NCBI GenBank assembly: GCA_036274635.1
Contig: DASUFI010000165.1
Span: 1-38,708, forward strand
Origin: DASUFI01 sp036274635
Lineage (GTDB): Bacteria > Planctomycetota > B15-G4
Direction of reading: 5' to 3'
DNA: 38,708 bases
Both the position numbers and the translations under genes were made by a program. Position 1 is the first letter of the stretch, and every line of letters starts with the position of its first letter. Below, in pieces: positions 9,018 to 18,147 of the stretch. Below the pieces are notes generated by a model. It saw only the letters and a program-made list of their open reading frames with translations, was not told the DNA's origin and searched no databases.

Positions 9018-10061
9018 TCAGTGCAGCGCGGCGGCGAGGGCGGGCACGGCGGCCAGGCTCGAGCGCGCCGGGCCGATGCGCAGCTCCACGTCGCCGGCGG
9101 CGACGCGCGCGGCGGCCGCGCCCGGCACGGGCAGCAGCCTGCGCAGCGAGTCCGCCAGGGAGGCGGCCCAGAAGTCTGCGGCAGCGCGCACGTCGGCGGG
9201 CTGCAGGTCGTCGGACAGCAGCGGCCACCAGGGCGCCGGGTCTGCGGGCAGCTCGGCCGCCTCCAGCAGCTCGGACACCGGCACGCGCGACAGGCCGCGG
9301 GCGTGCGCTGCGGCGCAAAGGGCGCGCAGGCCGGCGAGGCCGTCGCGGTCGAGGATGCGGCGCGCCACGCAGTAGCCGAGCGCGTAGCCGGAGGAGAAGC
9401 CCTGCGAGCCGGAAAGGGCCGAGCTGGGCTCCACGCGCTCGAGCAGGGAGCGCACCTCGGCCGCATCCAGCCGCGCGCCGCCGAGCGTGAGGCGCTGCGA
9501 CTGCTCCACGGCCACGCCGCCCGGCGCGCGCACCACGATCTCGGCCTCGACGCCGGGCAGGCAGGGCAGCAGGCCGAGCAGGCCCTCCAGCTCGCTGCGC
9601 TCGCCGCTGGCGAGGCGCTGCGCGACCACGTCGGCCACGCCCTCTTCCATGTAGGTGGGCAGCGCGCCCCACGTGTCGTCGTGCAGCACGTGGAAGAGCT
9701 CGTGCACCAGCGAGTGCAGGCGCTCGTGGTCGCCCTCGCGCACGACGACCAGGTCGCGGTCGGGCACGGCGAAGGCCTGCAGATAGGCAGGCGGGTCGTC
9801 GTCGGGCGAGCGCTGCAGGTGCTGCTGCACCCACACGGTCACGGGCACCTCGCGGCAGCCCGGGACGAAGTCGCGCAGCGCGACCCACGTGGCGTCGAGG
9901 TCGCGCGCGACCTGGCCGGCCACGTCCGCGTTGGCGGCGCACACCACGCCGTGCGCGGCAGAGGCATGCGACGGCGGCGCGGCAGGAAGCGTGGCGCAGC
10001 CGGCCAGCAGCAGCAGCGCGATCGCGCGCGGCGACGAGCGGACGTGGGCGCCAAAGGACAT
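9018..10061 (-). CDS. HExxH metallopeptidase-like lipoprotein (copy 1)
   Basis: A 347-aa lipoprotein with lipobox LLAGC (Cys22). The central motif HELFH (His120, Glu121, His124) is followed after 15 residues by EEGVADVV (Glu139/Glu140), the arrangement of gluzincin zinc peptidases, where a downstream Glu is the third ligand. An earlier conserved block is VPGCREVPVTVWV. It is a full-length paralogue of the product at 10641-11720, with matches throughout. An envelope-anchored zinc peptidase is inferred; the substrate is unknown. The ATG at 10061 places the signal peptide at the N-terminus. The gene lies downstream of pckG and an FG-GAP remnant on the same strand. Confidence 0.8.
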   Translation of the reverse strand: MSFGAHVRSSPRAIALLLLAGCATLPAAPPSHASAAHGVVCAANADVAGQVARDLDATWVALRDFVPGCREVPVTVWVQQHLQRSPDDDPPAYLQAFAVPDRDLVVVREGDHERLHSLVHELFHVLHDDTWGALPTYMEEGVADVVAQRLASGERSELEGLLGLLPCLPGVEAEIVVRAPGGVAVEQSQRLTLGGARLDAAEVRSLLERVEPSSALSGSQGFSSGYALGYCVARRILDRDGLAGLRALCAAAHARGLSRVPVSELLEAAELPADPAPWWPLLSDDLQPADVRAAADFWAASLADSLRRLLPVPGAAAARVAAGDVELRIGPARSSLAAVPALAAALH

Positions 10062-10107
10062 GCGCCAACATACAGCGCGCCTCGCGCCGTGACGGAATTC
10101 AGGGCCT

Positions 10108-10137
10108 TTCCCCCGAGAGAAGGGCCTGTCCGCGGCG
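10108..10137 (-). terminator. weak hairpin downstream of the FG-GAP remnant
   Basis: On the minus strand CAGGCCCTTC pairs imperfectly with GAAAGGCCCTG around a short loop, just beyond the remnant's stop codon. No clear T-run follows. It may be the original terminator of the lost FG-GAP gene. Confidence 0.35.
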
Positions 10138-10153
10138 TTCGGCGGGGCGTCGC

Positions 10154-10627
10154 CTACGGCACGACGCCGCTCACGCCGTTGCTCGCCGCGAAGCCCGCGG
10201 GCCCCCCTGCGTCCGCGATCCACCACTGCCCGACGATCTGCAGGCCCGCGGGCGTGGTCGGCCAGTGTCCCTGCAGCTGCAGGCCGCCGTCGGGCTCGAC
10301 CGCGAAGCCGCCGAGCAGCAGCTGCGGCTGGGGCACCAGCGTGCCGCCCTTGAACGGCGCGTCGATCACCGCGGTGCCCAGCAGCAGCACCGCCGGCGCG
10401 CCGGGCTGCGCGCCCGAGAGCGAGAGTTCCACGACCGAGCCCGGCGTGAGCGGCCCGAAGGCCATGAGCCAGGCCGCGCCCGGCGTGCCCGCCAGCGCGA
10501 AGCCCGCGTCGGTCCACGGCGGCGCGGGCGCGGTGGTGTTGAGCAGCACGCTGATGGTGTCGTGGATCTGGCTGCCGTCGCCGCTGTCGGTGGCCAGCAG
10601 GTCGGGGATCCGGCGACCTTTCGTCAC
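10154..10627 (-). pseudogene. C-terminal remnant of an FG-GAP/VCBS-type secreted protein
   Basis: The frame encodes the end of a final FG-GAP-like repeat (IPDLLATDSGDGSQ, then ISVLLNTTAPAPPW), then a complete C-terminal module of about 120 residues: WTDAGFALAG, FKGGTLVPQP, QWWIADAGGPAGFAASNG. There is no signal peptide and no room for the upstream repeats, because the HExxH copy-2 gene ends at 10641. Full-length proteins of this kind have several repeats and a signal peptide. A GTG at 10627 could start a 157-aa product, but a 5'-truncated leftover is more likely. The same C-terminal module is present in the products at 29299-30219 and, more diverged, 32800-33906. Confidence 0.7.
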
Positions 10628-10640
10628 AACTGCTGCACGG

Positions 10641-11720
10641 TCAGCCGCCGGCGGCTGAGCCGGGCGCTGGAGCCCCACGCTCGGTGGCGCGCGCAAGCTC
10701 CGCGGGCAAGGCCTCCAGGACGGCGGGCACCTGGTCGAGTCGGACTCGCGCGTTCCCGAGCCCTAGCTCCACCATGCCGCCGGACAGCGCGGCCGCCAGC
10801 TCGTCCGCCGAAGCAGGCCGCATCGCGACGAGCGCCCCGGCGATGATGTGCGCGAAGCGGCGCGCGACGACATGCAGGTCGTCGTCACCAAACATCGATG
10901 CGACGATCGGCGCCCAGGCGCCTGGTTCGGGCGGGAGCTGCGCCGCATCGAGCAGCGCCTCCGGCGGCACGAGCGGCTGGCCGCGCGAGCCTGCCTCGTC
11001 ACACAGCGCGCGAAGCCTGCCGAGGCCTTCGCGCTCGACGATCAAGGACACGATCAGGAAGCCCGCCGAGTAATCGGCGGCGCGGTCCACGTAGTCCGTG
11101 GTCGAGTGCGTCGAGGTCTGGGCAAGGACGTCGCGCAGGCTGGCAGCGTCCATGGGCGCGTCGTCGAACTGCAGTGTGCAGTTCAGCTCCTCCTGACCCA
11201 CGCGCCCCGTCAGGCGCAGCCGGATTCCCGGCAGGCGGGGCAGCATGGAGATCAGGTCCGTCATCCTCGAGGAGCTCGGCGCGAGCCGGGTCGCCACGTG
11301 ATCCGCCAGGCCCTCCTCCACGAAGGCCGGCAGACGTCTCCAGGCGTCGTCCGTGAGGACGTGGACGAGCTCATGCGCCAGGGAATGCGACTGCTCGTCG
11401 TCGTGCTCGAGGACGACGACTCGCGGCGGGTCCCGGATCGCGAAGGCCTCGGCATCGGAGAGGTTGGCGCCGGACTGTGCCGCCGCAAGCTCGGACACGA
11501 TCCACACGTCCACGGGCACGTCCCGGCAACCCGGGACGAGATCGCGCACGGCCTGCCACTGGCGGTCGAGCTCGGGAGCGAGCGCGGCCGCTGCCGCGAC
11601 GGTCCGGGCGAAGACATGGCCGTGCATGGCGTCGACATGCTGGGCGGGTCGCGCGCTCTTGGAGCCGCAGCTCGTCAGGACGAGCAGGGCCGCGGCGAGT
11701 GCGCGTCCTCCGCGGCTCAC
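10641..11720 (-). CDS. HExxH metallopeptidase-like lipoprotein (copy 2)
   Basis: A 359-aa lipoprotein with a GTG start at 11720 and lipobox VLTSC (Cys18). It carries HELVH (His116, Glu117, His120) followed by EEGLADHV (Glu135/Glu136), in the same spacing as copy 1 at 9018-10061. Other shared blocks are LVPGCRDVPVDVWI, AFAIRDPPRVVVLE and the C-terminal RVRLDQVPAVLEAL. Third positions are less GC-rich than in copy 1. It begins 12 bases after the pckG stop, so the two are very likely cotranscribed, though a functional link between gluconeogenesis and an envelope peptidase is not obvious. GGTCAGCCGCCGGCGGCTGAGCC at its stop codon is a short inverted repeat. Confidence 0.8.
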   Translation of the reverse strand: MSRGGRALAAALLVLTSCGSKSARPAQHVDAMHGHVFARTVAAAAALAPELDRQWQAVRDLVPGCRDVPVDVWIVSELAAAQSGANLSDAEAFAIRDPPRVVVLEHDDEQSHSLAHELVHVLTDDAWRRLPAFVEEGLADHVATRLAPSSSRMTDLISMLPRLPGIRLRLTGRVGQEELNCTLQFDDAPMDAASLRDVLAQTSTHSTTDYVDRAADYSAGFLIVSLIVEREGLGRLRALCDEAGSRGQPLVPPEALLDAAQLPPEPGAWAPIVASMFGDDDLHVVARRFAHIIAGALVAMRPASADELAAALSGGMVELGLGNARVRLDQVPAVLEALPAELARATERGAPAPGSAAGG

Positions 11721-11732
11721 ATCGCGCGCCCC

Positions 11733-13511
11733 CTACCTCGCCCCCACCGTCAGCCGCTGCTCCAGCCCCTTGAACTGGTCCCACATCTCCTTCGGCATCT
11801 TGCTGCCGAACTTCTCCAGCCATTCCTTCTGCCCGGCCAGCTCCTGCTGCCAGGCCTCGGCGTCGACGTCGAGGAGCTCCTCGACGACCTCAGGCTTGAT
11901 GTTCAGCTCCGCGATGTCCAGCTCGCCCGCGGCGGGGACGTAGCCGATCGGGGTCTTGGCGCCCTGCGCCTTGCCGTCGCAGCGGTCCACGATCCACTTC
12001 AGGACGCGCATGTTGTCGCCGAAGCCCGGCCACAGGAACTTGCCGTCGGCGTCCTGGCGGAACCAGTTCACGTGGAAGATGCGCGGGGCCGATGCCGACT
12101 TGGCGCCGACGCGCATCCAGTGCGCGAAGTAGTCGGCCATGTTGTATCCGCAGAACGGGAGCATGGCCATCGGGTCGCGGCGCACGACGCCGACGGCGCC
12201 GGTGGCGGCGGCGGTGGTCTCGGAGGCCACCATCGCGCCCACGTAGGTGCCGTGCTTCCAGTCGAAGGCCTCGAAGACCAGCGGCGCGGTCTTGGCGCGG
12301 CGGCCGCCGAAGATGATGGCCGAGATCGGCACCCCCTGCGGGTCATCGAACCTGGGGCTGATCGACGGGCACTGGCTGGCCGGCGCGGTGAAGCGGCTGT
12401 TCGGGTGCGCGGCCTTCTCCTTGGACGCGGGCGTCCACGGCTGGCCCTTCCAGTCGGTGGCGTTCGCGGGCGGCGGCGAGAGGCCCTCCCACCACGGCTG
12501 CTTGTCCGCGGTGACGGCGGTGTTCGTGAAGATGCTGTTCTTGCGCAGCGACGCGAGCGCGTTGGGGTTGGTCTTCTCGCTGGTGCCGGGCGCGACGCCG
12601 AAGAAGCCCGACTCGGGGTTGATGGCGTAGAGCCGGCCGTCGGGGCCGTAGCGCATCCAGCAGATGTCGTCGCCGACGGTCCAGATCTTCCAGCCCTTGT
12701 AGTGCGCGGGCGGGACGAGCATCGCGAGGTTGGTCTTGCCGCACGCGGACGGGAAGGCGGCGGCGATGTAGCGCGTCTCGCCCTTGGGGCTCTCGAGGCC
12801 GAGGATGAGCATGTGCTCGGCCAGCCAGCCCTCGTCGCGCGCCTGCACGGAGGCGATGCGCAGGGCGTGGCACTTCTTGCCCAGCAGCGCGTTGCCGCCG
12901 TAGCCGGAGCCGTAGCTCATGATCTCGCGCGTCTCGGGGAAGTGGCAGATGTGCCGCTTCTCCGGGTTGAGCTCGCCGGTGCTGTGCAGGCCGCGCACGA
13001 AGTCCGTGCTGTCGCCCAGTTTCTTGAGCGCCTGGGTGCCCATGCGGGTCATGATCTTCATGTTGATCGTGACGTACGGGCTGTCGGTGATCTCGAAGCC
13101 CACCTTGCTGTACGGCGACGCGACCGGGCCCATGCAGTAGGGGATCACGTACATCGTGCGGCCCTTCATGCAGCCGCTGAACCAGCCGGTGAGCTTGGTG
13201 CGCGCCTCGGCCGGGTCCATCCAGTTGTTGTTGGGGCCGGCGTCGTCCTTCTTCGCGGAGCAGATGAAGGTGAGGTGCTCGACGCGCGCCACGTCGTTCG
13301 GGCTGCTGCGGTGGTGGTAGCAGCCGGGCCACTTGCCCTGGTCCAGCTCCGAGAGCAGGCCCGTCCCCAGCATCTCCTTCACCAGCAGGTCGTACTCGGC
13401 CTGGCTGCCGTCGCACCAGACGACGCGGTCGGGCGTGGTGAGCTTCTGCACCGACGCGACCCAGTCCAGCAGGGCCTTGTTCGTGGTGGGAGCCGGGGTG
13501 GTGCTGGTCAT
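11733..13511 (-). CDS. pckG: phosphoenolpyruvate carboxykinase (GTP)
   Basis: A 592-aa enzyme of normal length for GTP-dependent PEPCK (EC 4.1.1.32). It decarboxylates and phosphorylates oxaloacetate to PEP, the first step of gluconeogenesis, in the cytoplasm. The kinase-1a P-loop FPSACGKTN is at residues 253-261, followed by WTVGDDICWMR (metal-binding Asp pair) and GFFGVAPGTS. Earlier blocks PNNNWMDP and RTMYVIPYCMGP are the substrate-binding segments, and CGYNMADYFAHW lies in the C-terminal lobe. The start is the ATG at 13511. The HExxH copy-2 gene follows after 12 bases. Confidence 0.98.
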   Translation of the reverse strand: MTSTTPAPTTNKALLDWVASVQKLTTPDRVVWCDGSQAEYDLLVKEMLGTGLLSELDQGKWPGCYHHRSSPNDVARVEHLTFICSAKKDDAGPNNNWMDPAEARTKLTGWFSGCMKGRTMYVIPYCMGPVASPYSKVGFEITDSPYVTINMKIMTRMGTQALKKLGDSTDFVRGLHSTGELNPEKRHICHFPETREIMSYGSGYGGNALLGKKCHALRIASVQARDEGWLAEHMLILGLESPKGETRYIAAAFPSACGKTNLAMLVPPAHYKGWKIWTVGDDICWMRYGPDGRLYAINPESGFFGVAPGTSEKTNPNALASLRKNSIFTNTAVTADKQPWWEGLSPPPANATDWKGQPWTPASKEKAAHPNSRFTAPASQCPSISPRFDDPQGVPISAIIFGGRRAKTAPLVFEAFDWKHGTYVGAMVASETTAAATGAVGVVRRDPMAMLPFCGYNMADYFAHWMRVGAKSASAPRIFHVNWFRQDADGKFLWPGFGDNMRVLKWIVDRCDGKAQGAKTPIGYVPAAGELDIAELNIKPEVVEELLDVDAEAWQQELAGQKEWLEKFGSKMPKEMWDQFKGLEQRLTVGAR

Positions 13512-13668
13512 GGAGGAGGCTTCCGGAGATGGGACGCGGGTGGCCGCGGGGAGGGCGCCCTGCCCTCCGGGGAGACGGCCTTTCCCGGAGGTCGGCGAAT
13601 GGTCCCACGATTCTAGGACGCCGGGGCGGCTGCGGGAAGGGGCGCGAGCGGCCCGCGCCGACGGGCTC

Positions 13669-14127
13669 CTAGTCGATGCCCGCGGCCGTGGCCTTGCCGT
13701 TCTCGTCGAAGCGCACCCAGAAGCGCTTGGCCGAGCGGCGCTCCTGCGGCTCCCACAGCAGCGTGTGGCCGCCGGGCGGGCCCTGGTCGCGGACGGAGGT
13801 GGGCTGGCTGCAGATGGCCCAGACCACCTCCTGCACCGTCATGCCGGTCATGATCCGGTGGTCGCGGATGGCGTCCTCCACGCCCGACCCCGAGAGCACC
13901 AGCTTCCCGTCGGCCACGGCCGCGAGGGCGTCCTCGCGCAGGCGGATCGTCTGCGCCTCGAGCAGGTCGTTGACGAGGTCGTCGGGCACGACCATCAGGT
14001 CCTGCCCCGCCGGGATGTTGGGCGGCGGATCGAAGGGATAGAGCTCGGGCTCGGCGGCGCGGCAGCCGGCGAGCAGCGCGGCGACGCAGACGGCGGCGAG
14101 CGACAGGCGGGCGTTCACGCTCCCCAT
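13669..14127 (-). CDS. lipoprotein with a BamE/SmpA-like C-terminal domain
   Basis: A 152-aa lipoprotein with lipobox LLAGC. The C-terminal half (GMTVQEVVWAICSQPTSV, a Trp-containing strand, then RFWVRFDENGKA) resembles the SmpA/OmlA fold of BamE-type proteins, in which a helix-turn with GMTxxEV precedes beta strands. That resemblance is my reading, not a proven match. Alternative starts are an ATG at 14130 and a GTG at 14118. Depending on the choice, the distance to the divergent phosphatase start at 14144 is only 13-25 bases, too little for two separate promoters, so at least one transcript must begin inside the opposite gene. Confidence 0.65.
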   Translation of the reverse strand: MGSVNARLSLAAVCVAALLAGCRAAEPELYPFDPPPNIPAGQDLMVVPDDLVNDLLEAQTIRLREDALAAVADGKLVLSGSGVEDAIRDHRIMTGMTVQEVVWAICSQPTSVRDQGPPGGHTLLWEPQERRSAKRFWVRFDENGKATAAGID

Positions 14128-14143
14128 CATAGAATCGCGCCCC

Positions 14144-15010
14144 GTGAGTGAAAGCGCCCTCGCCGCCATCGAGGCCACCGCGGTGGACCACGTCCGCCGC
14201 GTGGCGGTCGAGCTGGTGCGGCCCAGCTTCGGCGGGCCGCTCGCCGAGCATTACTGGTCCAGCCACACCTCGGTGCACACCGAGGACGACGCGCGCGCCG
14301 GCGCGGCGCTGCACGACCTGTTCGCGTCCAGCTTCCCCGGCCACGCGCTCACCATCGAGGACCGGCCCGCCGTCGCGGGCGCCGGCGAGTGGGAGTGGTT
14401 CATCGACCCCATCGACGGCAGCGCCAACCACCTGCGCGGCATCCCCTACGTGGCCGTCACGGCCGGGCTGTGCCGGCACGGCGAGCCGGTGGTGGGCGTG
14501 GTGCACGACCTGCTGCGCGGCCTGACGCTCTCGGCCCACCGCGGCGGCGGCGCGCGCATCGCCGACGGCGTCGGCCAGGCGCGAGCGCTGCACGTGGCGC
14601 AGACGCCCGCGCTGCGCGACGCGATCCTCATCGCGCACCTCGCGCGCCGCGGGCCGCTGGTGTGCCTGCCGGGCGCGCTGCCGCACATGCTCTGGCACGT
14701 GCGCAAGATCCGCTGCATGGGCAGCATCGCGCTCGACCTCGCGCTGCTCGCCGCGGGCGAGGCCGACCTGCTGGTGGTCGGGCGCGGCAGCCCGCAGCGC
14801 ATGCTCGACATCGTCGGCGGCCTCGTCGTCCTGCAGGAGGCCGGCGGCGCGGTCATGACGGCCGACGGCCGACCCGTCACCACGGAGACGCGCACGCTGC
14901 TCGCCGGCCCGCCCGCGCTGTGTCGCGCCTTCGTGCAGCTCATGGCTGGCTTCGACCTCGAGGGCTGGCGCCAAGAGCAGGCCCGCCCGCCGGACAGCGC
15001 CGCTCGCTGA
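14144..15010 (+). CDS. inositol monophosphatase-family phosphatase
   Basis: A 288-aa protein of the lithium-sensitive phosphatase superfamily. Metal-binding motifs are IEDRP (Glu72), WFIDPIDGSANHLRG (Asp88, Asp91) and, near residue 224, MLDIVGG followed by LQEAGGAVMT. Family enzymes dephosphorylate inositol phosphates, 3'-phosphoadenosine phosphates or related sugars using Mg2+; the substrate cannot be set here. The motif WxxDPxDGTxNF is recognisable with Ser for Thr and HL for F. The start is a GTG at 14144; it is divergent from the BamE-like lipoprotein gene with very little space between. Confidence 0.9.
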   Translation: MSESALAAIEATAVDHVRRVAVELVRPSFGGPLAEHYWSSHTSVHTEDDARAGAALHDLFASSFPGHALTIEDRPAVAGAGEWEWFIDPIDGSANHLRGIPYVAVTAGLCRHGEPVVGVVHDLLRGLTLSAHRGGGARIADGVGQARALHVAQTPALRDAILIAHLARRGPLVCLPGALPHMLWHVRKIRCMGSIALDLALLAAGEADLLVVGRGSPQRMLDIVGGLVVLQEAGGAVMTADGRPVTTETRTLLAGPPALCRAFVQLMAGFDLEGWRQEQARPPDSAAR

Positions 15011-15107
15011 GGCTTCGCGGCCGCCTCGACTCGGAGGCCCCGACACCCCGACGCCACATCGGGCCGGTATCGTGGTCCGGGCTGCCCACCCCCCGGAGGC
15101 CTCCCGC

Positions 15108-18101
15108 GTGCGACGTATCTCGGGCATCTCGCTGGTCATGGTCCTGCTGCTGGTGGGCGGTCTCGTCGCCTGGCTGCTGAGCGACGCGGGGCCGCGCGCG
15201 GAGAAGGCGGCGGACATCCTGCACCCGTCCGAGTCGGCCGCGGTGCTGCCAGCAGGCGCGCCCGCCGACGCCGCGAGCGACGTGCAGGCGCTGCTGGCGG
15301 CCGGCGTCCCCGAGGACCTGGCGCGCAGCACCGCGGTCGACGCGCCGCGCGTGCCCGAGAGCTACCGCCGCGCGCTGGGCGGGCTGACCGGCCGCGTGCT
15401 CACCGCCGACAAGCAGCCCGTGCCGGACCTGCCCGTCGAGCTGCTGGGCGGCCGGCGCTCGCTCATCATCCGCAGCGCCAGCGCCTTCCTGCAGGAGGGC
15501 GGCCTCGGCTTCGATCCCGTCGTGGGCCGCGCGGTCACGGGCGCGGACGGCCGCTTCCAGCTGGCCGACCTGCAGCCGCGCACGCTGGGCGCGCTGGTGC
15601 TCGATCCCGGCGGGCCGCGCGCGCTGCTCTGGCCGCTGGAGGTCTCGCCCGTGAGCGGCGAGACGCGCGACCTCGGCGACATCGTGCTGCCCGCGCGGGC
15701 CACGCTGCGCGGCCGCATCGCGGACGAGCACGACCAGCCCATCGCCGGCGCGCGCGTGCGGGCCACCGAGATCGTCCAGGTGTCCTTCGTGCCCGACATC
15801 GCGCACTTCCGCGAGGGCGGCGGCGTGGCCGTCGTCGAGGAGGGCGGCGACAAGCAGTTCGCGTGGGTGCCGCCGCCCGCGATGAGCGCGCTGGTCTCCA
15901 AGCTGCCCGTGCCCACGACCACGACCGCCGCGGATGGCAGCTTCGAGCTGGCCGGCGTCCTGCCGGGCCTCGTCACCGTCGCCGTGGACGAGCCCAACCA
16001 TCTCGTGCTCATGCAGGCGGGCGTCGCCACCGGCGCGGCCGGCGGCACGCGCGACCTCGGCACGCTCGTGCTGGGCGACGGCGAGTCCGTGAAGGGCCGC
16101 GTGCTCGACGGCGCGGGCAAGCCGGTGGCCAACGCGGAGGTCCTGCTGGGCAACACGCTGGGCGTCGTGCCCGTGGCCGTGCTGCGCGGCCCCTACCACG
16201 CCGGCCCGGACGGCAGCTTCAGCGCCGCCGGCTTCCGGCCCGGCGCGGTGTGGGGCATCGCGCGGCCCGACGCGCAGCACGAGTGGACGATCGCCACCGA
16301 CCTCGATACCGGCCGCGACAACGCCCTGCGCCTCATGGCCTCGCGCACGCTCACGCTCGCGGTGCTGGACAAGGACGGCGTCGCCGTGCAGGACGTCGCG
16401 CTCTACGGGCGCGCCGTGCCCGACGGCGACATCGTCGACCTGCTTGTCGCGCCCCACGCCCTGGCCGACGTGACGCGCGACGCGCAGGGCCGCTACGTGG
16501 TGGCCGGCCTGAAGCCCGCGGCGTGGGAGATCGTGGCCAAGGCCCCCGGCCGGCCGCAGGAGCGCGCGGCCTTCGACCTCACCGCCACCGACGCCACGGG
16601 CGAGATGCGCCTCCCGCCCGGCCGCGCGCTGCCCGTGCGCGTGGTCGATCCCGCCGGAGCGCCGGTGGAGTGGGCCACGCTGGAGGTGGCGGCCAAGGAG
16701 CCGTCCTTCGAGGACGCGCCGCTGGCCGTGGCGCGCACCGGCGAGGACGGCCGGGCCCTGCTCACGGACCTGCCGGCTGGCCCCCTCTGGATCAGCGCGA
16801 CGCACCCGGCGTGGGCCGTGGCGCAGGAGAAGGCCGACCTCTCCCTGCCCGCCGGCACGCCGGCCGCGAAGGCGCCGCCGCCCGACGAGCTGCTCATCAC
16901 GCTGCAGGCCGGCGGCCGCCTCGTCGGCAAGGTCATCGACGGCGCCGGCCCACCGGCCGAGCCGCTGCTGGCCATCCTGGTGCCCGACGAGGACCGCCAG
17001 GCGACGGACAGCCTGCTGCCGCGCCTGTGCATCACCGACCTGCAGGGCGCCTTCGTCTTCGACCACGTCGAGGCCGGCCAGGTGCACGTCGAGGTGCGCT
17101 CGCGCGAGAACCTCACGGGCGGGCTCGCGCTCGTCGAGGCCTTCTTCGACTCGCCGCTGGCCGAGGAGGACGTCACCGTCGAGGCGCAGGGCGAGACCAG
17201 CGTGCTGCTGGACGTGGGCGCGCAGTACGCCGGCAAGGACACGGCGATGGTGTCCGGCCGCCTCGTGGTGAACGGCGTGGCCGCGGACGGCTGGAAGATC
17301 CGCAGCTGGAGCGGCATCCGCCGCACGGTCAGCACCGACCCGCGCGGGCAGTTCGACCTGGGGCGGCTGGAGGCGGGCAAGGTGGAGCTGACCTTCAGCG
17401 CGCCGGACAGCCGCCTCATGGAGGGCTTCGCCGACCGCCAGGAGTTCGAGCTGCAGGCGGGCGAGCGGCGCGTGCTGGAGATCGCGCTGTCCACGGGCTC
17501 GCTCGGCGGGCGCGTGGTCTCGGCCGTGACCGGCCGGCCGCTGGCCTCCGCCAACGTGCAGGCCCTGGCCGAGGGCGAGGGCGGCTGGGGCCGCAGCACG
17601 TCCACCGCCACCGAGGCCGACGGCCGCTTCCACCTCGAGCCCGTGGCCGCCGGCAAGTACCGCATTCGCGTGCGCGCCGAGGGCCACGCCAACTTCACCT
17701 CGGAGCTGGTCGAGGTCGGCGAGCTGCAGGGCCCCGACGACCTGCTGCTGCGCGTGCCGGCCGCGCTGCACGTCAAGGGCACCATCCGCTTCGAGGACTC
17801 CCCCGAGGAGCCGAAGTGGATGTGGCTGGTCGCCACGGCCGCCGACGGCCACACCCGCGACACCTCGCGCGTCGAGGGCGACGACCACAAGTTCACCTTC
17901 GACGGCCTCGCCCCCGGCGAGTGGACCTTCACCCTGGCCACCGACGCCGACGACGAGTTCGAGCCGATCAAGCTGAACGTCGACACCGACCTCGCCGGCG
18001 TCACCCTCTCCTTCAAGCCCAAGCCGCCCGAGCCCGACGACCCGGCGTTGCAAGCCAAGTTGAAGTCACTCGGCTACACCGGCTCTGACGGCGACAAGTA
18101 A
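15108..18101 (+). CDS. large secreted or membrane-anchored protein with carboxypeptidase-regulatory-like repeats
   Basis: A 997-aa protein with an N-terminal hydrophobic segment (residues about 8-27) and no catalytic domain. It consists of repeated beta-sandwich modules of the CarboxypepD_reg type (PF13620-like), each opening with G-[RK]-V and a PVxxAxV strand: GRVLTADKQPVPDLPVEL, GRIADEHDQPIAGARVRA, GRVLDGAGKPVANAEVLL, GKVIDGAGPPAEPL, GRVVSAVTGRPLASANVQ. I chose the GTG at 15108 because GGAGG lies eight bases upstream; a GTG at 15072 has no such site. Such proteins are common in Planctomycetota envelopes, with adhesive or scaffold roles suspected. The product at 22529-25312 has the same architecture. 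Confidence 0.85.
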   Translation: MRRISGISLVMVLLLVGGLVAWLLSDAGPRAEKAADILHPSESAAVLPAGAPADAASDVQALLAAGVPEDLARSTAVDAPRVPESYRRALGGLTGRVLTADKQPVPDLPVELLGGRRSLIIRSASAFLQEGGLGFDPVVGRAVTGADGRFQLADLQPRTLGALVLDPGGPRALLWPLEVSPVSGETRDLGDIVLPARATLRGRIADEHDQPIAGARVRATEIVQVSFVPDIAHFREGGGVAVVEEGGDKQFAWVPPPAMSALVSKLPVPTTTTAADGSFELAGVLPGLVTVAVDEPNHLVLMQAGVATGAAGGTRDLGTLVLGDGESVKGRVLDGAGKPVANAEVLLGNTLGVVPVAVLRGPYHAGPDGSFSAAGFRPGAVWGIARPDAQHEWTIATDLDTGRDNALRLMASRTLTLAVLDKDGVAVQDVALYGRAVPDGDIVDLLVAPHALADVTRDAQGRYVVAGLKPAAWEIVAKAPGRPQERAAFDLTATDATGEMRLPPGRALPVRVVDPAGAPVEWATLEVAAKEPSFEDAPLAVARTGEDGRALLTDLPAGPLWISATHPAWAVAQEKADLSLPAGTPAAKAPPPDELLITLQAGGRLVGKVIDGAGPPAEPLLAILVPDEDRQATDSLLPRLCITDLQGAFVFDHVEAGQVHVEVRSRENLTGGLALVEAFFDSPLAEEDVTVEAQGETSVLLDVGAQYAGKDTAMVSGRLVVNGVAADGWKIRSWSGIRRTVSTDPRGQFDLGRLEAGKVELTFSAPDSRLMEGFADRQEFELQAGERRVLEIALSTGSLGGRVVSAVTGRPLASANVQALAEGEGGWGRSTSTATEADGRFHLEPVAAGKYRIRVRAEGHANFTSELVEVGELQGPDDLLLRVPAALHVKGTIRFEDSPEEPKWMWLVATAADGHTRDTSRVEGDDHKFTFDGLAPGEWTFTLATDADDEFEPIKLNVDTDLAGVTLSFKPKPPEPDDPALQAKLKSLGYTGSDGDK

Positions 18102-18147
18102 TACTTCTCCGGGCGCGTTCCGGAGGCCGTTCCGGCCGACGTGCTCT

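Noticed and set aside
14940..18053. A minus-strand frame of about 1000 codons opposite the secreted repeat protein
   Set aside because: The translation is Arg/Gly/Ala/His-rich without any domain; the plus-strand frame has a signal segment and repeat motifs.
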